Shown: positions 13,594 through 25,289 of the stretch, piece by piece
Position numbering within the stretch: position 1 is the stretch's first letter
Layout: every line of letters begins with the position of its first letter
NCBI GenBank assembly: GCA_963682055.1
Contig: OY821742.1
Location: 6,223,816-6,287,815 of the forward strand
DNA from: Primula veris
Lineage: Eukaryota; Streptophyta; Magnoliopsida; Ericales; Primulaceae
Length of the DNA: 64,000 bases
Direction: 5' to 3'
Notes under the pieces: model-generated
What the model was told of the DNA's origin: nothing
Database searches by the model: none
The model's input: the letters and a program-made list of their open reading frames with translations, nothing else
Program-made: the position numbers and the translations under genes

Positions 13594-14373
13594 TTCGTAG
13601 CAACAGCTAACTAATTTCCCTTTACGCGTTCTTTCCAATCAAAATTAAAATAATATAAAATATTTAATTTATTTCCACGTGTTTCCGCTGGATTTCGTTG
13701 AATAGTCTTTTTTTCCTTATATATATGATCATAAGAGTTTTTGTTTTTTCTTTAAAAAGGGTCATAATTTGATTATTCTTGGTGGGTATTTATTGAAAAA
13801 TAAAAATTTGGACGAATCTTATTGTTATTTTTCTTGTTTAATTGAGGTTTTGGGAATTTAAAACCTTTTTGGGATTGGTTTCCTATAGGGTTTTTAAATT
13901 TTAATAGTATTTATCTAATTTTGGTTGGAATTCTGAGAAAGTTTTTTTTTTTTTTTTTTTATGGAAAATGACCTTAAATTTATTGATTTTGTTGGTTTCT
14001 ATATGAGTACCGATACGAGTTATTTCAAAAAAAAAACAAAACTGCGTTTAAGTGCGGGTTTTGTCAAATTTTGTTTTTAAAAGGGCATCATATTTATTCA
14101 TTTTAGGGGTGTTGGGAATTTAGTAATTTTTAGGAATTGGTTCCTTGTAGGGTTTTCTATAATATTAATCCATTTTTTGTAATTGGGTTTTGAAAAGATT
14201 TTACTTTTTTATATATAAGGATTTGAAAGCTCAGAATTTTCGAATTTAGCCATTTTTATTCGAAACCGCGTTTGAGTGTTTTTTTGGGTCAAATTTTGGT
14301 CATTTTGAGGGTGTATACGCCTTCCGAAATTCTCAATAAAAAAGGCTATAAAAAAAAGCTGAATATTCCGGCA

Positions 14374-17300
14374 ATGAGCAGTGGTGGTGATGTGGCGGTG
14401 GTGGGAATGGATTGTAGGGTGTTAGCGGTGGCAGGTGATATGTGGATGAAAAGAAAAAAAAGTGGTGTGGGACAGATTGGTGGAGCGTTTAGCAACGAGA
14501 GTGAACATGACTTGGCGGCGATGGTGAGCGATTTCTTGGAGAGTAACGGGAGCAGTGGCGGCACCACCGAGTCATTGTATAGTAGTGATAGCGATTCGGG
14601 TTTATCCGACCTTTCCCATATTGCTGACAACATTTTGGTTTGTGATCTTTTTTACCTATCTCTATGTCTGTCTTTGATTTAAAGCTTTTAAGTGTTTTTA
14701 GTATCAATTTCGCGCTGTCTATGAAATGCTAGGAACAAGTATGAATTTGGTTTTGTGTGTTGATTAGTGTTTTAAAAAGCGAAATCTTAGCTACAGCGTT
14801 TTTGCAAGAGCTATGCTGAAAGTGTAAAAAGCGTAAGCTTTTGGCGGCCTAAAAAACAGAAAAGCAGCTAGCGTAAAAAGCGTAAGCTTTTAGCGGCCTT
14901 ATAAGCGAAAAAATGAGTTTTTTTTAGGCCTTGAATCGAGCTTCTTTGCTATGTAGTGTGCTTTTTAAAACAGTGGTGTTGATTAGTATCGATTTTTCTT
15001 TTCTGGTTTGGCTTATTTCAGTATCCATTGAAGTATGTACATCTTTTACTAGAGGATTTATTAAGTGAGAATAGTACCTTATACGAACTGTGTATGCTAA
15101 ATATATGTGCAAACTTACTCTTAACAGATTCCGTTTAGGTTTGACTTTGTATGTGGAGATAGATATACATTCGTTGTAATTTTGATGGGATATAAAATAT
15201 GGATTTAGTAGAGAAGAGGGAAATTTGTACTACGGATGCACAATTTGTTAATCCCGTCTTAATAGCAGTGAGTAACTTTGTATATCCATCTCAACGTAAA
15301 ACCTTGTGCAAATAAACTCTTAAGAGATTTGTTAAGCTTAGGCATCATGATTTCTTTGGAGGATTTGGGAGTTATTTCCGACTGCTTTGTTATTCCAAAT
15401 TGTGTAGGAAGTACAAACACACCAGAGAAGCAAAATTGAAGTTATATATTTGGATGAAACTTGACTCTGACTATTAAAGCTGTCAAATTCAAATACTGGA
15501 TTAGTATTTTAAACAATTTAATCTCTTTCACTGGCCATCCAGGTTTTATTCAATGTTTGCCAGAAATGTAAAATTTGGTTGAATTCTAATTTAGGGAGAA
15601 TTTAAATATTTTTGATATGCCTTTTCTTTTTCCCAATTTCATATCTATGTTACCTGTGGGGCCCAGTTCTCGCAAACTTACAGCAGATTTTTGTTTGTAA
15701 AATTAAAGTAAAAAAGCTAATTGAAAATTTGTTTATACAGTTGAAATCTTGCTTATATCCTTTACTAGTGCAGTAGTGCATTGTTATAAGTTTCTGTTAT
15801 CAGTTTATCAGTACAAAATTGCATTGAACTATGCGTATTTGCTTCTTTGGCCGGATGAATATTTTTGGTTATGATATAATCTATCAATTTGCAGTATAAC
15901 AAGCTTTCAGTCGATCAGTATGAGACCCAACTGGTGTTAGTGGTGAATTCTCTTATTCAATCTTTAAAGGACACGGACCTTCATTATGTGAAGTCGAGCC
16001 CATGCAATGCCAGCTGTATAAGGTTTGCTATGGTGAAGCTTCTACGACTTTCCGGTTATGACGCTGCCGTTTGTTTGTCTAGATGGCAGGGTAGCGGCAA
16101 AGTTCCTGGAGGTATGTCATCCAAATCGTATTATTACATGGACCGCACACATACATACTATAGAATGTAGATACATGTATTATTTGAAATCATCATAAGT
16201 ATTTTACTCACATCCTTTTGTCTTATTTAAATTGCATTGGTAATAGGCTTGAGTTTAGAATGCAATCTTTTCCTTCAATTTATTAAGGTGAAATCGGTCT
16301 ACTTAGTTATTATGCCTGCATGTTACACCAATCTAATTAGGTAATTCCAACTCATTAACGAGTTGGCATAGTTACAGAACACATCATGATGGGTGTAATA
16401 TATAAAATCCAATATATTAGCCAACTCGTTTTTTGAACCAGTTGTCATTGTCTAACTGTGTTTGATCTACCAAAAAGACAAAATGACAACGCACACTAGC
16501 ACTTATTTATATATGTAAGATGATCCACCAAATAATAATAATATTGCCTTACTCTTTGCTTCACCAGCTTCTAGAACGACATAGAGTGAAAATTGTGGAA
16601 ATGGGTATACTCATGGCAATAGTGAAAGCCTATTAACAACTCTTTACAAACTTTTTGTTCTTAATTTGGACTACATTTTGTTATGGTTTCGGAATAGTTC
16701 GAGTTACTTGGTTCATCATTATCGCTACACGATTTGAAGTTGCATTTGTTTGGCTGTAAAATATGTTACAAGTGAGGGGCCACGTTGAAATTAGTAATAT
16801 AAAAATGTTTCTCTTAATGACTTGAGTTTTAAGTAATACATCACATGAAACTTATCAAGAATGACTTATTATGTAAAAATGTTATAACTACCACTTCTCT
16901 AAATTCTTCCTTCTATGTTTATCACAGGGGACCATGAGTATATTGATGTTATTAGTCACAAGGTCAATGCGAGTTCCGAGCGTTTGATAGTTGATATGGA
17001 CTTTCGAAGCCATTTTGAAATAGCCAGAGCCGTAAAATCGTACGATCTTATACTCAACTCTCTCCCAGTTGTATATGTTGGATCATTAACAAAACTGAAA
17101 CAGTTTCTTCAAGTCATGGCCGAAGCTGCCAGGTCATCGCTCAAGCAGAACTCAATGCCTCTCCCTCCGTGGCGTTCACTTGCTTATTTACAAGCCAAGT
17201 GGCAATCCCCATACCAGAGACAGTTCAATCCAGAAAGTCAGCTCGATAATAATAATACACATGATCATAAACAGTGTAGTGGTCATCTAAAGAGGCTTCA

Positions 17301-17385
17301 GTTGTTGCTCCAATCGGAAGTTGAAATTGAGCGGTTATTAAAACCTTTAAACAGGCGGAGGAACTCCTCACTCAGGATCCGCTGA
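14374..17385 (+). CDS. DUF506 family protein (PDDEXK-like fold)
   Basis: Plant-specific protein of the DUF506 family, distantly like PDDEXK nucleases. Some Arabidopsis members repress root or root-hair growth; no enzyme activity can be claimed here. Three exons, 14374-14637, 15895-16111 and 16928-17385, total 939 nt (312 residues), in phase throughout. The start MSSGGDVAVVGMD is the first ATG of the frame. Visible blocks: a serine-rich SSDSDSGLSDLS segment, CIRFAMVKLLRLSGYDAAVC with the SRWQGSGKVPGG that follows, DHEYIDVI, ERLIVDMDFRSHFEIAR, LPVVYVG, and PPWRSLAYLQAKW. These are the usual DUF506 signature in the usual order. The reading frame stays open upstream of 14374 as far as about 14272, but without an ATG. 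A MITE sits in intron 1. An AATAAA lies about 300 bp after the stop. Confidence 0.92.
14766..14975. mobile_element. MITE with long target duplication in DUF506 intron 1
   Basis: Ends AGTGTTTTAAAAAGC and, inverted, CACTGTTTTAAAAAGC enclose about 208 bp with a repeated GCGTAAGCTTTT.GCGGCC motif. GTGTTGATTAG stands exactly on both sides (14757-14767 and 14976-14986), so the target duplication is 8-11 bp, with the boundary ambiguous by 2-3 bases. The length suits a hAT or Mutator-like element. A related element lies at 49551-49708. Confidence 0.75.
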
Positions 17386-17682
17386 GGAGATGCCTGAGCA
17401 AACTACGTAAACTAAGTATCCCCCATATGTTTTATTATATTTTACACAGCCAAGCAAGTGAGAATCTTCCATTACGAAAGCTTTCAGGAAAACGGCATTG
17501 TTAAATGTAGGTTAGATTGTTTTCTTCCCACAGACAAAATAGATGAAGATAGGATTTTCTTAGATTATTCATTATTTTCCACTCGCTCTTGTTTTTTAGG
17601 CCGAGGGGAGTTTTTCTCCGATTCATTATTCTTGTTCAATAATTTTTTGACGGATTTGTTTGTTTAAGTGTTGTCATTTATC

Positions 17683-17688
17683 AATAAA
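17683..17688 (+). terminator. Candidate polyadenylation signal of the DUF506 gene
   Basis: AATAAA about 300 bp downstream of the stop codon at 17385, after a T-rich stretch. Confidence 0.4.
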
Positions 17689-18713
17689 GAACTCTTTCGG
17701 TTATGACGAATGTCATGTTATCTACGTGAGGTACTGTTGTGGTCCTTGTGGAGATGGTTCCTGTTTTTTTTTTTATAATGTTTTTCATGATAAATTCTGC
17801 TTGACATCTACGATTGAGTACACTTGACTATGTATGTATGGCCTCTTCTTTACCAGGAAATTAGTGTCGTTTCAAACTTAGTTGGGTTATATGATCCGCC
17901 AAGTGCAATAACATTTGGTCTCGCAGGGTCCTGGATGTAATTTCGCAAATTGAGCACCTGGTCACTCCGGTGTATTTCCAGTGTAATGGGCAGGTGCATA
18001 TATCATTAGTCTGTGATTTAGTTTCAAAACTCCTGATGTATTTTTTCTAAAGCAATAACGCCAAGAATGTCTCTCCCTAATTGATTTGAGTTGGTTGGTT
18101 CTCCATTTTTTCGTTTGTGTCCAACACTCGTTTTGCCTTGACATTAGGGGAATAAGAATTCCAGTTGTTAGAAGCTATGAAAAGCTCACGTTGAAAGGAA
18201 ACGATATATGCTTTATGTAGATGTGGAATCAGGTTGAAGCTAATTATTGGTGATTCGAAATGCCTTAGCTAGCTTTTGTGTGATCCCAGGTTAATTCATT
18301 TCAGACAGCTAATAGCTGGAACTGCAATCCCAGAACATTTGTTAAGTTACAACTTATTTAACTTCAGAAAACAAAAATAGATTTACTGTATTTTTTTTGG
18401 TTTCCTTAGTGTGCCCAGATTTGCTCTCTGTAATCTCTCTCGAGGCTTGTAAAAGATAGTCTCAAGTGTCTTTTGCAAGGCGAAACGTCTTTTGCAGAAG
18501 CGTTAAGTCGCAAGAACATTTGAGCACATGTTCTATATCTAGTTTGTTAAGCGAAGATAAATGGTTGGAAGTCGAATTTTGAGTCTTAGTTCACGCTAAT
18601 GATTTTTTTTTTTTTTTTACAACGGAAATTAATTGGGAAATATACATCTCTCGGTCCTCCATCTTAATTTAGTTGTATGTATTTTTTTTGCTAGCTATGA
18701 ATTGTGATTCACA

Positions 18714-18897
18714 TACTATAAAAAAAAATACCCAAATAGTGACGGGATTAGTAACGGTATTTTTTGTTACGAGTTTATTAGCGACGGTTTTTGTGACGGT
18801 TTAGTCAATTTGCGACAGATTTGTGACAACTTTTTAAATTAGCGACAGACTTGTGACAGTTTTTGACTCTCACTAAATCAAATATTATTTTGTAGTG
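18714..18897. mobile_element. Miniature CACTA (En/Spm) element
   Basis: The right end, inverted, reads CACTACAAAA, the hallmark of plant CACTA transposons; the left end is TACTATAAAA. A 3-bp duplication ACA flanks both ends (18711-18713 and 18898-18900), as expected for the superfamily. The 184-bp interior is made of short subterminal repeats such as GCGACGGTTTTTGTGACGG and GCGACAGA.TTGTGACA. There is no coding capacity. Confidence 0.75.
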
Positions 18898-19301
18898 ACA
18901 TGAGTTTGTTCCATGAGCCAGTTCTACAGAGATATTTCTGATACTCAACCTTTAAGCGGAGCACCCCGCCTTTCACCACCCAAAGTTGGTTAGGTATTGC
19001 CACCGTCCCGCATATCTTAGCAACAAGTGACGATAGCCTAACTTACTTAGCTCTAGGCCACATTAAATATTATGATTGAAGTAAATCGAAAATAATCTAT
19101 TGGTATATGTACTATCTTTGTCAATTGAAAACAATCGAAAATAATCGAAAATAATGATGAAGTTACAATTTACGATGTAAACTCATATAAAAGGGGTTTA
19201 ACTTGTAGTCTATAGACTTGAATTTTGTATTTATAGAATTATCGTTACTAACTCTTCATAACGTTTCAAGTATGAAAGAGAAATCCTAATCATGATTATT
19301 A

Positions 19302-19330
19302 TGATATTGATATTGATATTGATATTGATA
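19302..19330. repeat. (GATATT)n hexamer repeat
   Basis: Between four and five tandem GATATT units in intergenic DNA. Confidence 0.9.
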
Positions 19331-19541
19331 CATCATGTGTTCACATAAGACACCAATTTTGTAGTAAAACAAATGAAGTAATATGAAATATGATGAATCA
19401 TTCCAGTTAGTTATATAAACAAGAAATTTGTCACTGTCAAATTAAGTGTGTAAAATCCAGCTAGCAAAGTCACATAAGCCGTGTTCCACTTAATTAATTA
19501 CGGATACACGTAAAACCCGTGTTTCAAAAATATGTACCATC

Positions 19542-19610
19542 TTTGTCAATTGTCAATTGTCAATTGTCATTTGTCATTTGTCAATTGTCAATTGTCAATA
19601 ATTGTCAATA
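19542..19610. repeat. Heptamer repeat, unit TTGTCAA
   Basis: About nine tandem TTGTCAA/TTGTCAT units. Each side carries a copy of a CACGTAAA(A)CCCGTGTTT motif (19507 and 19624), so the array has grown inside a small direct duplication. Confidence 0.85.
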
Positions 19611-19712
19611 GATTGGATTCTGCCACGTAAACCCGTGTTTTTTACTTTTCTTTTACATATTTACGTATCGATAATAGTATGTCATATTTCCGGTTATTTA
19701 ATTAATATTATA

Positions 19713-19949
19713 CTCTCTCCGTTCTCATTTAATTGTTAATTATAAAATTTCGTGTAATTTTAACCGGTTTATAACTTATATCAAAGTTGTCAAAATGAAT
19801 TTTTTTAAAATTTAATAATAAAATTTAACATTTGAACTATATGATAAACTTCTGAAAATTTTCATTCCGACAATTTTAATATAAGTTCTTGACCGGTCAA
19901 AATTGCATGTAGTTTCGTAGTGGAGAATTAAATGGGAATGGAGAGAGGG
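19713..19949. mobile_element. Stowaway-like MITE
   Basis: Ends CTCTCTCCGTTCTCATTTAA and, inverted, CCCTCTCTCCATTCCCATTT lie next to TA on both sides (19711-19712, 19950-19951). The 237-bp length and CTCC.TCCGTTC-type terminus are those of Stowaway (Tc1/mariner) MITEs. The interior motif GACAATTTTAATA..AGTT is shared with about 50065-50235 and 61803-62015. Confidence 0.85.
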
Positions 19950-20040
19950 TAATTTTTTAATCTATTGTCATTAACAACTCGTTTTGGTGCATCATTAACG
20001 GGACACATAGTATTTCATGTTTTTACTCATCCAGTCATCG

Positions 20041-20075
20041 CGATATCAAATATATATATATATATATATATACTT
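20041..20075. repeat. (TA)n microsatellite upstream of the glucanase gene
   Basis: TA dinucleotide run followed by a T run, about 430 bp upstream of the start codon. Confidence 0.9.
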
Positions 20076-20445
20076 TTTTTTTTTATAATTTATTGATATT
20101 TGATTAATTGATGAGTAATTCACAAGAGTATAAATACAAATTCACATTTTTTTTTGTTTATTATCTGATAAAACTACATTTGTCAGTTTGTCAGAAAGTA
20201 GAAATTTCAAAGGTCAATGGAGGAAACAAAACCTGTTACGATCTTACATTATTGATTAATTTAGTATATGTGATCTCATCTTAAAAAGAATATTTACATA
20301 TGGTCAATATTAAACCGTTTAACGCGCCAAAAATATATGATCGGTTCATATTTTGGCAACTCCTCTTAACCACAAATCTGTCCACAATCCCACTTTCTTT
20401 TTTTAACCATCACCAAAATTTTGAAAACAAAAACTTCATTTTTCC

Positions 20446-20452
20446 TATATAG
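20446..20452 (+). promoter_or_regulatory. TATA box of the beta-1,3-glucanase gene
   Basis: TATATAG lies 55-61 bp upstream of the ATG at 20507 and is followed by a CT-rich leader (CATCTCTTCTCATTC). Spacing and composition fit a plant core promoter with a short 5' UTR. Confidence 0.55.
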
Positions 20453-20506
20453 TACATCTCTTCTCATTCAAGTTTTTCTCTCTTGAATCTGTATTTAAAT
20501 CAAAAC

Positions 20507-23500
20507 ATGGAGATGATCATGTCGAAACGACCATCTCCGTGCCACCTTGTCCTCGTAGTTTTTGCCTTCGTGGTTCTTTTCCAAACCGTTGCCTCGATTG
20601 GTGTGAACTATGGTACCATTAGCAACAACCTTCCGAATCCGGTCCAAGTGGCCCAGTTTATCAAGACCAGGACCATCATAGACCGTGTCAAAATATTTGA
20701 CATGAACCCTGATATAATCCGTGCTTTCGCCAACACTGGAATTTCTTTATCAATAACAGTCCCAAATGACCAAATCGTGTCCTTGGCAAATCCTCGTAAT
20801 GCTCGTAGGTGGGTAATGACCAACATTAAGCCTTTTTATCCTCAAACCAAGATTAACCATCTCTTGGTTGGTAACGAGGTTCTTCATTGGGGTGACGATG
20901 GTATGAAAAATAACTTGGTGGGTGCCATGAGGGCCTTACATAACGCGTTGGTGCATTCGGGGATGGGGGCCATTAAGGTGACAACCCCACATTCCTTGGG
21001 TATATTGTATAGTTCGCATCCTCCAAGTCAAGCCAGGTTTAGACCTGGTTGGGAACAGACGATCTTAAAACCTATGTTGGCGTATCATCGCATGACTAAG
21101 ACACCTTTCATGGTTAATCCATACCCGTATTTTTCATGGAGTCCGAAGACTAATAACTTTGCTTTGTGGCGCACGAACCCCGGCGTGTTTGACAAAGCGA
21201 CCGGAAAAAGGTATGTATTCGGATTGTTAGATGCAAATCAATTTTCGGTTGCCCCTTTACTATATTTTGGCTGGGGCGGATATATTGTAGGAGTAATGAT
21301 AAACACACAACTCGTGCACTACACATGAGAGTAATTCGAAAAGATGTATAGGCATTTTTCTAACAAAATGTATAAATTCATATCAAACGAAGTGCACTAG
21401 TTGTGTGCGGGTTTTATGAATATCATTACGCATATTGTAGCTATAAAAGAACATGAAATTTCAAAGGTTTTTTCAAAGGTTTTTCATTTCAAGTTAGACT
21501 CACAAATGATTGTTAATCAAATACTTAACAATAACAAAGTTCCCTTGAAACTTAATTAAAAACATCTTAATGGATACAACTAAATCATCATTTTAACAAT
21601 AACAAGTTCTGTACCAAACATATAGAAAATCTGAGAAGTAAAAAAGGAAAACTTTAACCCAATAATTGTGATTAACCAAGGTTAATAAAAAATTATGAAA
21701 TATTCAAAATTATGAGCATTTATTTCCCTAACTTATTTTTGATGTTTAGTACTAACTTAAACATGAAATTTAGTATATATCTATTGGGGTTAAAACTTAA
21801 AACTGGCCACAAAAATGATGTAATGTGCTATGAATCTATGATATTATGAATACTAAAATACTAAAAATTTAACACATATTAATAAACCCAAAAATATCTA
21901 CTCTAAAATTAATTTAAAATTAAAACTAAAAAATACTATTGGTTGACACACTCAAAATAATAGTGCATTTTAGAATGAGCACCGAACGATTAACATTATC
22001 GTGAATCTAGTACACTATTATTTTGGTTGTGTCACATACTAAAAACCTAATACTTATTAATAAACCGAAAAATATACTAAACGGATCCTATTTGAATTGG
22101 TTTTGCTGCTTTGAAATTCAAGACAGACTGTATTAAATTTTTCAGGGCAGCCAAAACCAATCTCCTTGAAGCATCCGCCCATGTAAATTTGGGAAACTAA
22201 GAAGAAAAAATTGGTTTGGTACCAGATGATGTTTTATCATGTAATTAGACCCATTATTATTTGGAAAAAGAAAAGGTAAAAGGCAAAAAGCCTCGGATTA
22301 GGTAATTTCTACGCAATAACACTTGGTCAATAAATTACTTCTATACATTAGCCGCATTACAATGTTGTGATTCTATTTGGGTACTTCTTATGTATATTTT
22401 TGTCAAGTCCTTATTAGTATTCTTTTAGGCCTACTTGTTTAATACTATCTTGAACATTGATGTTATTCAAAGCTTCTACGTAGTTCATTTACACAAACTT
22501 TTGATTATTGATAGGTACAACAACGTATACGATCTATTACTAGACGCGGTGTTCATGTCGATGAAAAGATTGGGTTATGGTGATGTGGAGATTGCGGTTG
22601 GTGAGGTGGGGTGGCCCTCAGCTGGCGACAAAGGCATGACCCAAACGACCGTAGAAAATGCCAGGTGGCACAATTTGAACATCCTCCGCAAGTCTGAATC
22701 TGGCGTTGGCACGCCATTGATGCCTGGACGTAAATTTGAGACGTTTATTTTTGCCCTTTTCAATGAGAATCTTAAACCTGGGTCCGCTGCTGAGAGGAAT
22801 TTCGGGTTGTTCCGCCATGACTTTTCGCCAATGTATGACATTGGCATCATGCGTGGAAAACAGGTACATCATGTTCCATATTTTAGGCTTCGCATAAGAT
22901 TAAGAATCCGTCCGGAATCATTTTTTGAGTTAAAAAATTGCTTAAGACTGAGAAAAAACTTAATTTAAAAAAGCTGGAGTGAGTAGCTTTTTTATGAGCA
23001 ATAAAAGGTGACATAACTGACAAGCCAAACATCTAATGCTTTTTTTGAGTGAGAAGCTACTACATCTAATGCAGTATTGCATTATTTATTAGGAAAATCT
23101 ATTCACTTGTTTGGCATATTTTAAATCCCAAGACATTTGAACTTGGGTAATGAATTTTAAGGCAACATTCTAGAATCTAGATAACTGGTGAATAAAATGT
23201 GTGTGAATGTTTTCAATAAACTGCAAAATTAATCATTTGAGTGAACATATGTCAAGGGCACAAGTTTCTCACGCAAATTTGGTATACATATAGATCTATC
23301 TTCCTTCAAAACTACCCTCAATATCTGATCCAATTCAATTAGATATAATTTCTTTTGGTACAAACCAACAATTATATACTGAAAGATTATTGCCCATGTG
23401 CGAGAAATTATAAAATGCATAGCTTATCATGTGCCTGACTGTGGTTTTCTTCCTTTTGTTTGTTAAAGAATGTTATCAAGAATGAAAACAAACTAAGGAA

Positions 23501-25285
23501 ATTAATAATCTGTTATCATTTGTAATTTAACATTTCATAGCTCTAACTTTATTTTTACCTTATATCTAAGTCAACTCTACATGCCATTCCATTTGTTTTT
23601 ATCGGGTCGATTACTGAAAATAAACCCAGGCTTTATCATATGAAATCAAGCTTCTTACATCTTTTTCGTATTAAACACTCTATGTCTGAATGGAACCGGG
23701 TCTCCGGCTATTGCTTGAACGGATTAATTATGTACAGAATGGTATCAGAATTTTACAATACCGTTTTGCAAGTGTTATAACATGAGTTGCTATATTTGTG
23801 GAAAAAATAATTGTAAATAAATATAAAAGATAGCCAAATGTAAGTTCCACAATGTATAGTAACTTGTAATGCAGTGGTTTGCAAGTGTTTATCATTTGAT
23901 CTAACAGTAGTTTGGAAATTTTCATTACCATGTCATTGCGAATTTACAAAATCATGTGTGTGTACATTATAAGTTAAGGTTACAACCAACAACAAAACTT
24001 TTGTCTTTTACTTATTTACACTGAAAAAGCGTTATTCTATAAGTTCTTGCAAAAACGTTAATTAGCTACAGTTTCGCGTTACAAAACACTAATTTCTTTA
24101 ACTTATACAGCCTGGTCGTCGTCGTCCAGCACCAGTTCCAGTGAGAGGCAAGCAATGGTGCGTTCCTAAATCAGGAGCGAGCGATTCTCAGTTACAAGCA
24201 GCCATCAACTACGCATGCAGTAATGGAGTGGATTGTCGGGTAGTTCAAGCTGGTGGTGCATGCTTCAACCCTAACAATGTTAGGTCACACGCCACCTATG
24301 TTATGAACGCTTGGTATCAATCCAAAGGACACCAAAGTTTCAACTGTGACTTCTCTGGTACAGCCACTGTCACAAACTCCGATCCAAGTAAGTCTAACGC
24401 TTTAATTTGTATCGTAGTCTTAAGCCTTAACTTTCTGTTTGATTAGAATTAGAAACAAAATTGTAGCGAATGAAAAAAGTAAGATTTCATTGATATGTAG
24501 AACTTCCATAATTTGTAAAACAGATCTATAACTGGTATTACTGAAAAAGTTTGAAACGTCTAATGTATATTTGTTCTATTATCAGTTTCAAATAAGAACT
24601 GCTACTTAGTAGCATCAACTTGTTATATGAGGATATTAGAATGGATCTTGGGAAACATATTGAATGTTATGTTCGCAACACATTGACGGGGTTTACAGAT
24701 ATTCCCTTAAACAAAAGTTGAAAATCACTAGATACATTGGAGAACAAATCGGAATATCTTATCAGATTACTCGTGGCCCAAAACAGAAAACATTAGAGAC
24801 ATATTTAGCCCTTAAAAAATATGATGATACCAAACACCAGCAAAAAATTGAAAGAAACATGGAAAAAAACCATTAAGCAATGACTCCAATTCCGAAAGTT
24901 AGACACGGAGCCTATGGCTATACTGTCATTTATAAAAAATCATAGAAAATTGAAATTTTTGTGAACATGCGATTCTTGAAAACAGTTGTAATTTGCTTGT
25001 TCCCGATTAATAAATTTTTCCTCCAGCAGCCCGCATCAAAACTAGCCCTTTTCGCCTTTAATTTCTTGCGTAATACGACGAAATATATCCTATTGCATGA
25101 TTAGTTTGTAAAATATGTTCCAAAAATATGCATGCAAGAGTATCAAAACTTTTTGAAGTTCCGCTTTTGTTATCCATTCTTTGGTTGTGAAGTAGAAAGC
25201 TCAACTTTAAAAATTTTACTTAGCTCTAATCTAATTTTTGTTATGCATCTGTGCAGGTACTCGATCCTGTAAATACAATGCTTGA
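20507..25285 (+). CDS. Secreted GH17 beta-1,3-glucanase with C-terminal X8 (CBM43) domain
   Basis: Endo-1,3-beta-glucosidase of the cell wall that hydrolyses callose-type glucans. Four exons, 20507-21210, 22515-22863, 24111-24387 and 25257-25285, total 1359 nt (452 residues). The first ATG (MEMIMSKRPS) is followed by a hydrophobic signal peptide ending near residue 30; the mature chain opens IGVNYGTISNNLPNP. The acid/base glutamate is in LLVGNEVL (about E124) and the nucleophile in VGEVGWPS (about E265, exon 2), so both catalytic residues are present. PGRRRPAPVP forms a basic proline linker. The X8 domain follows (KQWCVPK...NYACSNGVDC...GGACFNP...FNCDFSG), ending SCKYNA. Unlike many relatives it has no hydrophobic GPI-anchor tail, so it is probably soluble or wall-bound through X8. 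Introns 1 and 2 (1.30 and 1.25 kb) hold repeats. Confidence 0.93.
21840..22085 (-). repeat. Dispersed AT-rich foldback repeat, copy 2 (glucanase intron 1)
   Basis: The reverse complement matches the element at about 60-290 (TTTTTAGTATGTGACACA, then GTTAATCGTTCG). This copy is partly palindromic: TGACACACTCAAAATAATAGTG near 21944 pairs with CACTATTATTTTGGTTGTGTCA near 22013, around a loop of about 45 bp. Confidence 0.6.
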
Positions 25286-25289
25286 TTTG

